A DNA stretch of 36,449 nt from Curtobacterium sp. A7_M15 (GCF_030705415.1 NZ_JAUZED010000027.1:1-36449); one strand, 5' to 3'; shown: positions 15,291 to 24,450, counted from the first letter of the stretch. Notes: generated by a model not told the origin, from the sequence alone. Numbers and translations: made by a program.

Positions 15291-16580
15291 TCAGCTCTTG
15301 ATGTACGGCTTGCCGGACGCGGCGGGACCGCGCGACTGTCCGACCAGGCCGGCCACCGCGAAGATCGTCACCACGTACGGGAGCATGAGCAGGAACTCGC
15401 TCGGCACGGGCGAGTTGATCGCGCCGAGGGTGTTCTGCAGGTTCGACGCGAAGCCGAACAGCAGCGCCGCGAACGTGGCCTTGATCGGGTCCCAGCGACC
15501 GAAGATGACCGCCGCGAGTGCGATGTAGCCCGCGCCGGCGGTCATGTCCTTGGTGAACGGTCCGACCGCGTCGAGCGTGAAGTACGCGCCGCCCAGGCCG
15601 GCGATCGCACCGGCGAGGGACACGTTCCAGAACCGGGTGCCGGTGACGTTGATGCCGACGGTGTCGGCAGCCTGCGGGTGCTCGCCGACCGCGCGGAGCC
15701 GCAGGCCCCAGCGGGTCTTGAAGAGCCCGAACGTGACGACCGCGACCGCCACGTAGGCCAGGTAGACCGTGACCCGCTGCTCGAAGAACACCGGACCGAT
15801 CACGGGGATCTGGTGCAGGACCGGGATCGGGAGGATCGGGAACCGGACGCCCACGTTGAGCGTGGTCTCGTTCGGCGACAGCACCTGCGAGTAGAGGAAG
15901 CCGGTCAGGCCGGAGATGAAGGCGTTGATGACGACGCCGACGATCACCTGGTCGACGAGGTACTTGATGCTGAAGGCAGCGAGGATGAACGACACGAGCG
16001 TGCCCGCGACGAGCGCCGCCACGAGGCCGACCCACGGGGAGCCCGTGATGGAGGCGACCATGGCGGAGCTGAAGGCCCCGGCGAGGAACTGGCCCTCGAT
16101 CGCGATGTTCACCACGCCGACGCGCTCGGAGATGACGCCGCCGAGGGCGCCGAACACCAGCGGGACGCTCAGGCTCAGCGCGCCGAGCAGCAGGCCGGGG
16201 ATCGGCAGGGACTTGCCCGCGGCCGCCCACGTCAGGAACCCGATGACGAACACCACGGCGAACACCGCGGTGACCCACACCGGCACGCGGCGCACCGCAC
16301 GGGTCTCGATCACCGCGTAGACGGTGAGGACGGCGAGCAGCACGACCACGACGATCCCGGTCCCGACGGCCGGCAGCGGCACGTCGGGCAGGGCGAAGAA
16401 GTCACCGCTGTTGGCGAGGCGGAACGTGGTCGTCCCGGTGCGGGGCAGCAGCGCGAACAGCACGAGGGCGATCACCGTGAAGACGCCGTACCCGATCGCC
16501 AGCTTCCAGCTGCGGGTGGTCTCGATGCCGCGGCCGAGGGCCGACGACGCGCTGGGCGCGGTGGGGCTGATGGTGCTCAC
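15291..16580 (-). CDS. Nucleoside ABC transporter permease (second subunit)
   Basis: This 429-residue inner-membrane protein belongs to the BPD_transp_2 family, as in BMP-type nucleoside importers. It has about ten hydrophobic segments and the family landmark FGALGGVISERVGVVNIAIEGQFLAGAF. Later segments (VDQVIVGVVINAF, RLRAVGEHPQAADTVGINV, GLGGAYFTLDAVGPFTKDMTAGAGYIALAAVIFG) match the homologous permeases for purine/pyrimidine nucleosides. The GTG start at 16580 overlaps the other permease by 4 bp. It works with the ATPase and the BMP lipoprotein encoded just upstream. Confidence 0.92.
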   Translation of the reverse strand: MSTISPTAPSASSALGRGIETTRSWKLAIGYGVFTVIALVLFALLPRTGTTTFRLANSGDFFALPDVPLPAVGTGIVVVVLLAVLTVYAVIETRAVRRVPVWVTAVFAVVFVIGFLTWAAAGKSLPIPGLLLGALSLSVPLVFGALGGVISERVGVVNIAIEGQFLAGAFSSAMVASITGSPWVGLVAALVAGTLVSFILAAFSIKYLVDQVIVGVVINAFISGLTGFLYSQVLSPNETTLNVGVRFPILPIPVLHQIPVIGPVFFEQRVTVYLAYVAVAVVTFGLFKTRWGLRLRAVGEHPQAADTVGINVTGTRFWNVSLAGAIAGLGGAYFTLDAVGPFTKDMTAGAGYIALAAVIFGRWDPIKATFAALLFGFASNLQNTLGAINSPVPSEFLLMLPYVVTIFAVAGLVGQSRGPAASGKPYIKS

Positions 16581-17908
16581 GCGGCGACCGCCTTCTTGCT
16601 GTTCTTCGTGGAGGCTCGGCGCCGTGCACCCGGCTGCGGGATCCGGAAGATCGCGCGGACGAGCGGCGGGGCCGCGATGAAGAGGACGATGAGCGCCTGG
16701 ATGACGCCCACGATGTCGATCGGGATGCCGTTCGCGGCCTGCATGGCGTAGCCGCCGTTCTTCAGGACGCCGAACAGGATCGCGGCCCAGAACACACCCC
16801 ACGGCTTCGACCGGCCGAGGAGCGCCACGGTGATGGCGTCGAACCCGATGCCGGCGTCGATGCCGGAGGTGAACCCGGTCGTCACCGCGCCCTGCACCTG
16901 GTACGCCCCGGCGATGCCGACGAGGGCACCGGAGATGACGAGGACCCAGATGGTCAGGGACGGCACGCTCATGCCGGCCACGCGGGCGGCACGCGGGTTC
17001 TCACCGATGGTGCGGAACCGGAAGCCGAGCGAGGACTTGTTCACGAGCCACCACACGACGACGACCGCGACGATCGCCACGACGAAGCCGAGGTCCACGC
17101 CGTATCGCGCGCCGAACAGGGGCGGGAGAACCGCGCTGTCCTTCGTCGCGGGCGAGATCGGGTTCGGGCTGCCCGGCGCCTGCAGCAGGCCCGGGGTGCG
17201 GAGCATGTAGCTCACGAGGTACAGCGCGACGTAGTTGAGCATGATCGTGAGGACGACCTCGTTGGCGCCGGTCCGCGCCTTGAGGACGCCGACGATCCCG
17301 GCCCAGACCGCACCGCCGACGATGCCGGCGATGATCGTGAGCGGGATGTGGATCGCCGCGGGGCCGTCGAACGAGAACCCGACCCACCCGGCCGCCGCGG
17401 CGCCCATCAGGATCTGGCCCTGGCCGCCGATGTTGAACAGTCCGGCACGGAACGACAGGGCGATCCCGAGGCCGGCCGCGATGAGCGGCACGGCGTAGTC
17501 GATCGAGCGGGTCAGCGGGACGATGGCCTGCTGCAAGCTCGTCGCACCGAAGTTGATGACCGACCCCTCGAAGAGCGAGGCGTAGGCACCACCGACCGCG
17601 GTGCCGATCGCGCGGAACGTGTCCGCCGGACGGGCGAAGAAGTACCCGGCCGCCGAGCGGACGTTCTCGTCGGTGATGGCGATCAGGATGCCGCACGCGA
17701 CGAGGGCGAGGACGACGGCGAGGACCGTGACGAGGGCCGAACCGTTCACGATGCCCTGCACCGCGGCCTGCCAGCGGTCGCCGCCCTGGCGTCGCTCGGT
17801 GTCCTCGGCGGAGTCCGTCATGAGGTGCGGGGTGGACTCGACGTCCTGCAGGCGGTCGTCGGTCAGCGGCGCTTCCGGCTGCGTGTTGTCTGGCGTGGGG
17901 GTGCTCAC
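16577..17908 (-). CDS. Nucleoside ABC transporter permease (first subunit)
   Basis: The 443-residue permease has a ~45-residue polar N-terminus followed by about nine or ten membrane segments. The motif ITRS-like YAVPLIAAGLGIALSFRAGLFNIGGQGQ and the later EVVLTIMLNYVALYLVSYMLRTPG and FRTIGENPRAARVAGMSV segments identify the NupB/BPD_transp_2 partner of the other permease. It starts at GTG 17908 inside the ATPase stop (GTGA overlap) and ends overlapping the second permease. The chain of overlaps implies tight stoichiometric coupling. Confidence 0.92.
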   Translation of the reverse strand: MSTPTPDNTQPEAPLTDDRLQDVESTPHLMTDSAEDTERRQGGDRWQAAVQGIVNGSALVTVLAVVLALVACGILIAITDENVRSAAGYFFARPADTFRAIGTAVGGAYASLFEGSVINFGATSLQQAIVPLTRSIDYAVPLIAAGLGIALSFRAGLFNIGGQGQILMGAAAAGWVGFSFDGPAAIHIPLTIIAGIVGGAVWAGIVGVLKARTGANEVVLTIMLNYVALYLVSYMLRTPGLLQAPGSPNPISPATKDSAVLPPLFGARYGVDLGFVVAIVAVVVVWWLVNKSSLGFRFRTIGENPRAARVAGMSVPSLTIWVLVISGALVGIAGAYQVQGAVTTGFTSGIDAGIGFDAITVALLGRSKPWGVFWAAILFGVLKNGGYAMQAANGIPIDIVGVIQALIVLFIAAPPLVRAIFRIPQPGARRRASTKNSKKAVAA

Positions 17909-19425
17909 GCTGCCAGCTCCGTTCCTTCTGGGAGTTCTCCGGCCATCATGAGGCCGAGGACGTCCCGCGGGGTGTCCGCGGGGACGATGCCGACGATCCC
18001 GCCGCGGTACATCACGGCGATCCGGTCGGCGAGTGCCACGACCTCGTCGAGCTCGGTGGAGACGACGATGACCGGGACGCCGGTGTCGCGGGTGGCGACG
18101 ATCCGCTTGTGCACGAACTCGATCGACCCGACGTCGATGCCGCGGGTCGGCTGCGCCGCGACGAAGAGGCGCAGGTCGCGGCTCAGCTCGCGGGCGAGGA
18201 CGATCTTCTGCTGGTTGCCGCCGGACAGCCGGCCGGCCGCGGTGGTGCGGCTCGGCGTGCGGATGTCGAACTCGGCGATCTTCTCGTCGGCGAACGCGTC
18301 GCGCTCCGCCGACCGGATCGTGCCGGCGCGGACGAACTCGGCGTGGTCGGCGCGGTCGAGCATGAGGTTCTCGGCGATGGTGAACTCGCCGACGAGCCCG
18401 TCCTCCTTGCGGTCCTCCGGCACGAAGCCGACGCCGGCGTCGAGGATCTGCTTGACGGTGCGGCCGGTGAGCTCTCGTCCGTCGAGCGTCACGTGGCCGG
18501 CGTGCACCGGCTCGAGGCCGAGGATCGCCTCGGTCAGCTCGGTCTGTCCGTTGCCCTGCACCCCGGCGATGGCGAGGACCTCGCCGCGTCGGACCGTGAA
18601 CGAGACGTCGTCGACGAGGACGATCCCGGAGGGGTCGGTGACGGTCAGCCCGTCGACGACGAGGGCGTCCTCGCCACCCGTCGCGGGTGCCTTGTCGACG
18701 ACGAGGGAGACGGCACGGCCGACCATGAGCGCCGCGAGCTCGTTGTTCGTCGCGGTGGGCGATGCCTCGCCGACGACCTTGCCGAGGCGGATCACGGTGA
18801 TGCGGTCGGCGACCTCGCGCACCTCGCGCAGCTTGTGGGTGATGAAGACGATCGCTGTGCCGGCCGCACGGAGCTGCCGCATGATGCCCATCAGCTCGTC
18901 GGTCTCCTGCGGCGTGAGGACGGCCGTCGGCTCGTCGAACACCAGGACCGAGGCGTCGCGGGACAGCGCCTTGATGATCTCGACGCGCTGCTGGACACCG
19001 ACCGGGAGGTCCTCCACCTTGGCGTCGGGATCCACGTCGAACCCGAAGCGCTCGGAGATCTCGCGGACGCGCTTGCGGGCACCGGCGAGGTCGAGTCGGC
19101 CGCCGAACGCGGTCTCCTCTTGTCCGAGCATGACGTTCTCGGCCACCGTGAACACGGGGACGAGCATGAAGTGCTGGTGCACCATGCCGATGCCGGACCG
19201 CATGGCGTCGCCGGGTCCGTCGAAGTCCTGGACGACGTCGTCGAGGAGGATCTCGCCCTCGTCCGCCTGGTACAGGCCGTACAGGACGTTCATCAGGGTC
19301 GACTTGCCGGCGCCGTTCTCCCCGAGGAGACAGTGGACCTCACCCGGCTCGACGGTGAGCGAGATGTGGTCGTTGGCGACGAGGGGGCCGAACCGCTTCG
19401 TGATGCCGCGGAGTTCGAGCTTCAT
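17905..19425 (-). CDS. Nucleoside ABC transporter ATP-binding protein (tandem ABC domains)
   Basis: This 506-residue cytoplasmic ATPase with two ABC modules drives the nucleoside importer. The first module has Walker A GENGAGKST (35-43), a variant signature LPVGVQQRVEI and Walker B VLVFDEPT. The second has the degenerate P-loop GVQGNGQTEL, the signature LSGGNQQKIVLAREL and Walker B-like LFVAAQPTRGIDVG, where the usual catalytic Glu is Gln. This asymmetry is typical of sugar- and nucleoside-type tandem ATPases, in which only one site hydrolyses. It begins 92 bp after the lipoprotein gene; a hairpin lies in that gap. Confidence 0.94.
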   Translation of the reverse strand: MKLELRGITKRFGPLVANDHISLTVEPGEVHCLLGENGAGKSTLMNVLYGLYQADEGEILLDDVVQDFDGPGDAMRSGIGMVHQHFMLVPVFTVAENVMLGQEETAFGGRLDLAGARKRVREISERFGFDVDPDAKVEDLPVGVQQRVEIIKALSRDASVLVFDEPTAVLTPQETDELMGIMRQLRAAGTAIVFITHKLREVREVADRITVIRLGKVVGEASPTATNNELAALMVGRAVSLVVDKAPATGGEDALVVDGLTVTDPSGIVLVDDVSFTVRRGEVLAIAGVQGNGQTELTEAILGLEPVHAGHVTLDGRELTGRTVKQILDAGVGFVPEDRKEDGLVGEFTIAENLMLDRADHAEFVRAGTIRSAERDAFADEKIAEFDIRTPSRTTAAGRLSGGNQQKIVLARELSRDLRLFVAAQPTRGIDVGSIEFVHKRIVATRDTGVPVIVVSTELDEVVALADRIAVMYRGGIVGIVPADTPRDVLGLMMAGELPEGTELAA

Positions 19426-19477
19426 GTTCTCAGAGTCTATTTCTGTGATCGGGTCTGTCGTGCGGTCGGCGCACGGA

Positions 19478-19510
19478 AACGCGGGCGAGGGTGCATCCCC
19501 CGCCCGCGTT
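19478..19510. terminator. Intercistronic hairpin between lipoprotein and ATPase genes
   Basis: AACGCGGGCG (19478-19487) pairs with CGCCCGCGTT (19501-19510), and inside it GGG and CCC add three more pairs around a 5-nt loop. It lies 7 bp after the lipoprotein stop. Such hairpins often act as partial terminators or 3'-end stabilisers that make the binding protein more abundant than the membrane parts; that role is inferred. Confidence 0.6.
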
Positions 19511-19517
19511 CACCGGA

Positions 19518-20594
19518 CTACTTGACGGTCGCCTTGGTCTCGACCTTGATCGACCCGTCGATGATGCCCGACTTGATGGTGTCGAGCTCCTTCTCGAGGC
19601 CGCTGTCGACCTTGTCGGCGTAGTCGTGGAACGGCGCGATGCCGACGCCGTCGTTCTTCAGCGTGCCGACGTACGGCTCGTTGGAGTACTTCTTGTCGGC
19701 GGCCTGCTCGACGACGTCCTTGACAGCCGGGCGCATGCCCTTCTCGACGGACGTGAACGCGATGTCCTTGTACCGCGGGTCGGCCTCGTAGAGGTCGCTG
19801 TCCGCACCGATCAGGACGGAGCCGTTGTTCGCGTCCTTGATCGCCTCGGCAGCGGACTGGTAGATCGGACCACCGACGGGCAGGATCACGTCGGCGTCCT
19901 GGTCGATCAGGGTCTGCGCGACGGCCTTGGCCTGCGTGCCGGCCTCGAAGCCGCCCGTGAAGGAGCCCTTCTGGCTGTCGACGTCCCAGCCGACGACCTT
20001 GACGTCCTTCGACTTCTGCTCGTTGTAGTACTTCACGCCGTCCGCGAAGCCGTCCATGAAGATGGTGACGGTCGGGATCTGCATGCCGCCGAAGGTGCCG
20101 ACGACGCCGCTCTTCGAGTACGAGGCGGCCGCGTAGCCGGCGAGGAACGCCGCCTGCGAGGTGTCGAAGGTGATCGGCTTGACGTTCTTCGCCTTGATCG
20201 AGTTGTCGTCGATGATCGCGAAGTCGGTGTCGGGGTTCGCAGCGGCCTGCTTCTTCGTGGCGTCGGCGAGGTTGAAGCCGACGGTCACGATGAGGTTGCA
20301 GTTCTGGCCGATGAGCTGCTCGATGTTCGAGTCGTAGACGGTGGCGTCCTTGGACTCGGCCGACTTGTAGGTGGCGCCGAGGTCGGACGCGGCGTCCTTC
20401 ATGCCCTCGAACCCGAGCTGGTTGAACGACTTGTCGTCGAAGCCACCGGCGTCGGAGACCATGCAGGGGCGGAAGCTGGTCTTGGCATCGCCGGACGCGT
20501 TGTCGGACGGGGCGGCCGAGCAACCGGCGAGGACGGCGACGGTTCCGGCGAGCGCGAGGGAGCTCAGCAGGACCTGACGGGTACGAGATGTCAC
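19518..20594 (-). CDS. BMP-family nucleoside-binding lipoprotein
   Basis: This 358-residue substrate-binding protein is of the basic membrane protein (PnrA/BmpA) family, which bind purine and pyrimidine nucleosides outside the membrane. The start GTG at 20594 has GGAGGAA nine bases upstream. Residues 1-25 form a lipoprotein signal with the box LAGC and C25 as the lipidated cysteine. The mature part begins with the family motif MVSDAGGFDDKSFNQLGFEG. Later ones are TVGFNLADAT, FDTSQAAFLAGYAAASYSKSG, GTFGGMQIPTV and ADVILPVGGPIYQSAAEA. It heads the importer operon (lipoprotein, ATPase, two permeases, cdd, deoA). Confidence 0.94.
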   Translation of the reverse strand: MTSRTRQVLLSSLALAGTVAVLAGCSAAPSDNASGDAKTSFRPCMVSDAGGFDDKSFNQLGFEGMKDAASDLGATYKSAESKDATVYDSNIEQLIGQNCNLIVTVGFNLADATKKQAAANPDTDFAIIDDNSIKAKNVKPITFDTSQAAFLAGYAAASYSKSGVVGTFGGMQIPTVTIFMDGFADGVKYYNEQKSKDVKVVGWDVDSQKGSFTGGFEAGTQAKAVAQTLIDQDADVILPVGGPIYQSAAEAIKDANNGSVLIGADSDLYEADPRYKDIAFTSVEKGMRPAVKDVVEQAADKKYSNEPYVGTLKNDGVGIAPFHDYADKVDSGLEKELDTIKSGIIDGSIKVETKATVK

Positions 20595-20651
20595 GGGTGG
20601 GTTCCTCCGGGGAGCGTGCCCGGACCACGTGCGTTCCGGGCGATCGTGGCG

Positions 20652-20681
20652 ACAGTACACGACCGCCCGGCCGGTACAGAA
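20652..20681 (-). promoter_or_regulatory. Candidate promoter of the nucleoside importer operon
   Basis: On the minus strand TTCTGT (20676-20681) and TACTGT (20652-20657) are spaced 18 bp. Transcription would start near 20645 and leave a leader of about 50 nt that holds the good ribosome-binding site of the lipoprotein gene. Confidence 0.4.
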
Positions 20682-20779
20682 CGCCCCTGAGGGACTCCTG
20701 GGATCAGTTACGGGATCGCGACCGCGCCGAAACGCGCCCGTAACGGGGAGTCACGGTTCCGCCCCCAGTTCGGGGGACG

Positions 20780-20793
20780 TCAAGCGCTTTTCG
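20780..20793. promoter_or_regulatory. Possible LacI-type operator
   Basis: TCAAGCGCTTTTC contains the palindrome AAGCGCTT (20782-20789) with a central CG, resembling operators of LacI-family repressors. It lies between the manC stop and the importer promoter, about 140 bp upstream of the predicted start. No LacI gene is in the window, and the match is short. Confidence 0.25.
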
Positions 20794-20803
20794 TGGTGGA
20801 GCG

Positions 20804-21919
20804 CTACAGGACGTCGCCGCGACCGCTGATCTTCAGTGCATCCACCACACCCTTGACCCGCTGCGCGTTCGCACTGGTGGTCACGAGCAGGGCGTCCGGG
20901 GTGTCCACGACGACGATGTCCTCGACGCCGATGAGCGAGATGAGCCGCTGGCTGTGCGAGACGACGATGCCGCTCGACGAGTCCGCCAGGATGCGCGCGC
21001 CGTCCCCGAGCACCGCGAGGTTGTTCGCGCGACCGCCGGACTGCAGCTTGGCGAGCGAGGCGAAGTCGCCGACGTCGTCCCAGTCGAAGTCACCGGGGAC
21101 GACCGCCATCCGCCCCGCAGCGGCGGCCGGCTCGGCGACGGTGTAGTCGATCGCGATCTTCTCGAGGTTCGGCCACACCGCGTCCACGACGGCGCCCCGC
21201 GCCGAGGTGTCCCACGCGTCGGCGAGCTCCTCGATGCCGGCGAGCAGCTCGGGCTTGGTCCGGCCGATCTCGGCGAGCAGCACGTCGGCGCGGGCGATGA
21301 ACATGCCCGCGTTCCAGAGGTAGGTGCCCTGGTCGACGTAGGAGCGCGCGGTGTCGAGGTCGGGCTTCTCGACGAAGGAGCGCACCGCGTGGGCGGTCGG
21401 AGCGCCCTCGATCCCGATCGGGTCGTCGTGGGCGTGGATGTAGCCGAACCCGATCGCCGGCTCGGTCGGCGTGATGCCGATCGTCGTGATGTAGCCGGCC
21501 CGGGCGGAGACGACCGCTTCGCGGACCGAGCGTCGGAAGCCGCGGGCGTCACCGATGACGTGGTCCGCCGCGAAGGAACCGATGACGACGTCCGGCTCGC
21601 GACGGCGCAGGATCGCTGCGGCGAGACCGATGGCCGCCGTGGAGTCCTTCGGCTCGCTCTCGAGCACGACGTTGTGGTCCTCGACGCCGGGGAGCTGCGA
21701 CTCGACGGCGACGCGGTGCGCGCGGCCGGTGACGACCATGATCCGCTGCTCGCCGGCGAGGGGCGCGAGACGGTCCCACGTCTGCCGGAGCAGCGAGGTG
21801 CCGGAACCGGTCAGGTCGTGCAGGAACTTGGGCGCGTCCGCGCGCGACAACGGCCAGAGCCGCGATCCGATGCCCCCGGCGGGGATGATCGCGTAGAAGT
21901 CCTCGAGTGCGTCTGCCAC
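20804..21919 (-). CDS. manC: Mannose-1-phosphate guanylyltransferase
   Basis: This 371-residue enzyme makes GDP-mannose from mannose-1-phosphate and GTP. The nucleotidyltransferase signature IIPAGGIGSRLWPLSR lies at residues 11-26, followed by DAPKFLHDLTG. Other landmarks are ESEPKDSTAAIGLAAAIL, FAADHVIGD, GFGYIHA, FVEKPD, LWNAGMFI and DFDWDDVGDF. The isomerase domain of longer ManC proteins is absent. The GTG at 21919 is chosen because homologues start just before this motif and a TACGGT box lies six bases upstream (leaderless). It is divergent from a mannosyltransferase gene that likely uses its product. Confidence 0.93.
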   Translation of the reverse strand: MADALEDFYAIIPAGGIGSRLWPLSRADAPKFLHDLTGSGTSLLRQTWDRLAPLAGEQRIMVVTGRAHRVAVESQLPGVEDHNVVLESEPKDSTAAIGLAAAILRRREPDVVIGSFAADHVIGDARGFRRSVREAVVSARAGYITTIGITPTEPAIGFGYIHAHDDPIGIEGAPTAHAVRSFVEKPDLDTARSYVDQGTYLWNAGMFIARADVLLAEIGRTKPELLAGIEELADAWDTSARGAVVDAVWPNLEKIAIDYTVAEPAAAAGRMAVVPGDFDWDDVGDFASLAKLQSGGRANNLAVLGDGARILADSSSGIVVSHSQRLISLIGVEDIVVVDTPDALLVTTSANAQRVKGVVDALKISGRGDVL

Positions 21920-21925
21920 CTGCTC

Positions 21926-21931
21926 ACCGTA
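21926..21931 (-). promoter_or_regulatory. Candidate -10 box (TACGGT) for leaderless manC
   Basis: The minus-strand TACGGT ends six bases before the GTG start at 21919, the same spacing as in front of punA and add. Confidence 0.4.
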
Positions 21932-22152
21932 CCGGTGCGGCCGGGCGCGACCTGGGTGGTTCCCGCACGCTTCCCGCACGGACGCGGTGCGGGAGTCCGC
22001 ACACGGCGACCGCAGCCCGCCCGCCGGTCGTGCGCCGCGCCTCCCGGCCGCTCGTCGCCCACCCGCGGACGCGGCTGTTCACCCCCTGCGTGCTCGGTGT
22101 TCACGTCGACGGCCCCGCGGGGACACGGGGCGCGCGGAGCATGGGCCACGCC

Positions 22153-23391
22153 ATGAACGCACGCAGCGTGGAGCGCGGCACGTCCCAACGGACCGTCGCC
22201 GTCGTGACCGAGAGCTTCCTGCCCACCCTCAACGGCGTCACCACCAGCGTCCTCGCGGTGCTGGACCACCTGGAGCGCCGCGGCCACCGCGCGGTCGTCA
22301 TCGCGCCGGACACCCCCGGCATCGCGCAGTTCCGCTCGCGGACCGCGGTCGAGCGGTACCGCTCCTTCGACGTCCACCGGGTCCCGGCCGTCGCGTACCG
22401 CCAGTTCCCGGTCGCGCTCCCCCACCCGGTGCTCGACACCATCCTCGCCGCCTCCGGCGCCGACGTGCTCCACGCCGCGAGTCCGTTCCTGCTGGGCGGG
22501 CGCGCGATCACGGCGGCCGGGAGGCTCGGCATCCCCTCCGTCGCCGTCTTCCAGACCGACGTGGCCGGGTTCGCCCGCCGCAACGGCCTGACCGCGACCG
22601 TCCCGTTGGTGCGGAAGATCCTCGGACGCATCCACGCCGGCGCCTCGCTGACGCTCGCGCCGTCGAGCGCGACCGCGGCGATGCTCGCCGAGGACGGCGT
22701 GCCCCGCGTCGCGCGCTGGGGCCGCGGCGTCGACACCGAGCTCTTCCACCCCGCGCGTCGCACCTCGGCGCACGTGCGGGCACTGCGGCGGCGGATCGCG
22801 CCGGGCGGCGAGACCATCGTCGGGTACGTCGGACGGCTGGCTCCCGAGAAGGAGGTCGAGCGGCTCGCAGAGCTCGGCGGCGTCCCGGGCATCCGGGTCG
22901 TGGTCGCGGGTGGCGGTCCCTCGCGGGCGGCGCTCGAACGGCGTCTCCGACACCTCGACGTCACGTTCACCGGTCCGCTCCGCGGCGACGCGCTCGCGGA
23001 CGCCTACGCCGCCCTGGACCTGTTCGTCCACACGGGACCGGCGGAGACCTTCGGCCAGACCCTGCAGGAGGCGCACGCCAGCGGGCTGCCGGTCGTCGCT
23101 CCCGGTGCCGGCGGCCCGGTCGACCTCGTCGCGCCGGGACTGGACGGCGACCTGTACGACCCGGACGAGCCACAGGCCCTCCGGCGGGCCGTCCTCGCCC
23201 TGCACCACGACCGCGCCCTGGCCGCGCGGATGGGCTCCGCCGGGCGACTCCGGGTCGAGGGGACGACGTGGGAGGCGATCGGCGACCAGCTGCTCGACCA
23301 CCACGACACGGCACGCACGATCGGCGCGCCGCCCGCCACGACGCGGGGCATCCGGACGGGTTGGCACGAGAAGGTCAGCGCGCGCGCATAG
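22153..23391 (+). CDS. GT4 glycosyltransferase (MgtA-like alpha-mannosyltransferase)
   Basis: This 412-residue GT-B enzyme probably transfers mannose from GDP-mannose to a lipid or glycolipid acceptor at the cytoplasmic membrane face. The N-terminal domain opens VAVVTESFLPTLNGVTTSV and has HAASPFLLGGRAI and VAVFQTDVAGFARRNGL. The C-terminal domain has IVGYVGRLAPEKEVERL, VVAGGGPSRAALE and the donor-site motif ETFGQTLQEAHASGLPVVAPGAGGPVDLV (the EX7E pattern). The start is uncertain: an ATG at 22141 would add four residues and GGAG is badly spaced for both. Divergence from manC supports the donor choice. The specific acceptor cannot be told. Confidence 0.88.
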   Translation: MNARSVERGTSQRTVAVVTESFLPTLNGVTTSVLAVLDHLERRGHRAVVIAPDTPGIAQFRSRTAVERYRSFDVHRVPAVAYRQFPVALPHPVLDTILAASGADVLHAASPFLLGGRAITAAGRLGIPSVAVFQTDVAGFARRNGLTATVPLVRKILGRIHAGASLTLAPSSATAAMLAEDGVPRVARWGRGVDTELFHPARRTSAHVRALRRRIAPGGETIVGYVGRLAPEKEVERLAELGGVPGIRVVVAGGGPSRAALERRLRHLDVTFTGPLRGDALADAYAALDLFVHTGPAETFGQTLQEAHASGLPVVAPGAGGPVDLVAPGLDGDLYDPDEPQALRRAVLALHHDRALAARMGSAGRLRVEGTTWEAIGDQLLDHHDTARTIGAPPATTRGIRTGWHEKVSARA

Positions 23392-23425
23392 GATGGGTCC
23401 TGTTCCACACGAACACGAACGGCAA

Positions 23426-23448
23426 GGGCTCGCCGATCGGGCGAGCCC
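23426..23448. terminator. Hairpin between glycosyltransferase and sdhC
   Basis: GGGCTCGCC (23426-23434) pairs with GGCGAGCCC (23440-23448) around a 5-nt loop. It ends 21 bp before the sdhC ATG. Without a T-run it could be a terminator for the upstream gene or a structure in the sdh leader. Confidence 0.5.
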
Positions 23449-23469
23449 GTCCTATGGGAGGACGAGCTC

Positions 23470-23919
23470 ATGGCCGAGCAGACCGCAGGGGGTACGGCGA
23501 CCGCCGAACCGACGGTGACGATCGAGGCGCCGCGTGCCTCTCGGACGCCGCAGGGCACGCTCTACCGGGGTTCCGTCGGGATGTGGTCCTGGGTCCTGCA
23601 CCGCATCACCGGCGTCGCGATCTACTTCTTCCTGCTCGTGCACATCCTCGACACCGCCCTCGTGCGGCTCTCCCCCGAGGCGTACAACGCGGTGATCGGC
23701 ACCTACAAGGCGCCGATCATGAACCTCGGCGAGATCGCACTCGTGATGGCCATCGTCTTCCACGCGTTCAACGGGCTCCGGATCATCCTCATCGACTTCT
23801 GGTCGAAGGGCCCGAAGTACCAGCGGGCCATGTTCTGGATCGTGATCGTCCTGTGGGCGGTCGCCATCGCCGGCTTCCTGCCGCGCCAGCTCATGAACCT
23901 CGTCGCGGACTTCAACTAG
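23470..23919 (+). CDS. sdhC: Succinate dehydrogenase cytochrome b556 subunit
   Basis: The 149-residue membrane anchor of complex II has three transmembrane segments (about 42-65, 85-105 and 122-142). The signature GMWSWVLHRITGVAIY (37-52) is typical of SdhC. H98 in FHAFNGLRII is a likely haem ligand, and H45/R46 lie near the quinone site. GGGAGG eight bases upstream supports the ATG. It is the first gene of sdhCDAB. Confidence 0.93.
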   Translation: MAEQTAGGTATAEPTVTIEAPRASRTPQGTLYRGSVGMWSWVLHRITGVAIYFFLLVHILDTALVRLSPEAYNAVIGTYKAPIMNLGEIALVMAIVFHAFNGLRIILIDFWSKGPKYQRAMFWIVIVLWAVAIAGFLPRQLMNLVADFN

Positions 23920-23930
23920 GGGGCATCCGG

Positions 23931-24377
23931 ATGACCACGCAGACCATCGAGCCCCCGCGCTCGGCAGCAGCAGCCCGCCGCACCACCAACTGGGAGAAGT
24001 GGGGCTGGATCTACATGCGCGGCTCGGGCGTCCTGCTCGTCGTGCTGATCTTCGGCCACCTCTTCGTCAACATGGTCGCCGGCGAGGGCGTCAAGCAGAT
24101 CGACTTCGCGTTCGTCGCCGGCAAGTGGGCCTCGCCGTTCTGGCAGGTGTGGGACTCGCTCATGCTGGTCCTCGCCCTGATCCACGGCTCCAACGGCATG
24201 CGGACGATCGTCAACGACTACGTGTCGAAGCCGGGCATCCGCAAGACCCTGCTCGTCGCGATCCTCATCGCATGCGTCGTGCTCATCGTGCTCGGCCTGC
24301 TCGTGTGCTGGACGTTCGACCCGTGCCCCGCCGGCGCCGCCGCCGCGGACCTGCCGTCGTTCTGCCCCGCGCAGTAG
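23931..24377 (+). CDS. sdhD: Succinate dehydrogenase membrane anchor subunit
   Basis: This 148-residue second anchor has three hydrophobic segments (about 32-50, 72-92 and 103-125). H43 (FGHLFVNM) and H85 (LIHGSNGMRTI) are candidate haem or quinone ligands. The AGGGGGCAT stretch before the ATG at 23931 overlaps the sdhC stop and serves as ribosome-binding site. It works with SdhC to anchor SdhAB and pass electrons to menaquinone. Confidence 0.92.
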   Translation: MTTQTIEPPRSAAAARRTTNWEKWGWIYMRGSGVLLVVLIFGHLFVNMVAGEGVKQIDFAFVAGKWASPFWQVWDSLMLVLALIHGSNGMRTIVNDYVSKPGIRKTLLVAILIACVVLIVLGLLVCWTFDPCPAGAAAADLPSFCPAQ

Positions 24378-24450
24378 CCCGGCCGCCCGCACGCACCTGC
24401 TCTCCGCGCGTCGCCCACCCCTGCCGACGCGTTCCACCTGAAAGGCCCCA

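Noticed and set aside
21920-22140. A small gene or promoter in the manC-glycosyltransferase gap
   Set aside because: Apart from the manC -10 box, no start with a ribosome-binding site and no clear promoter for the glycosyltransferase could be supported.
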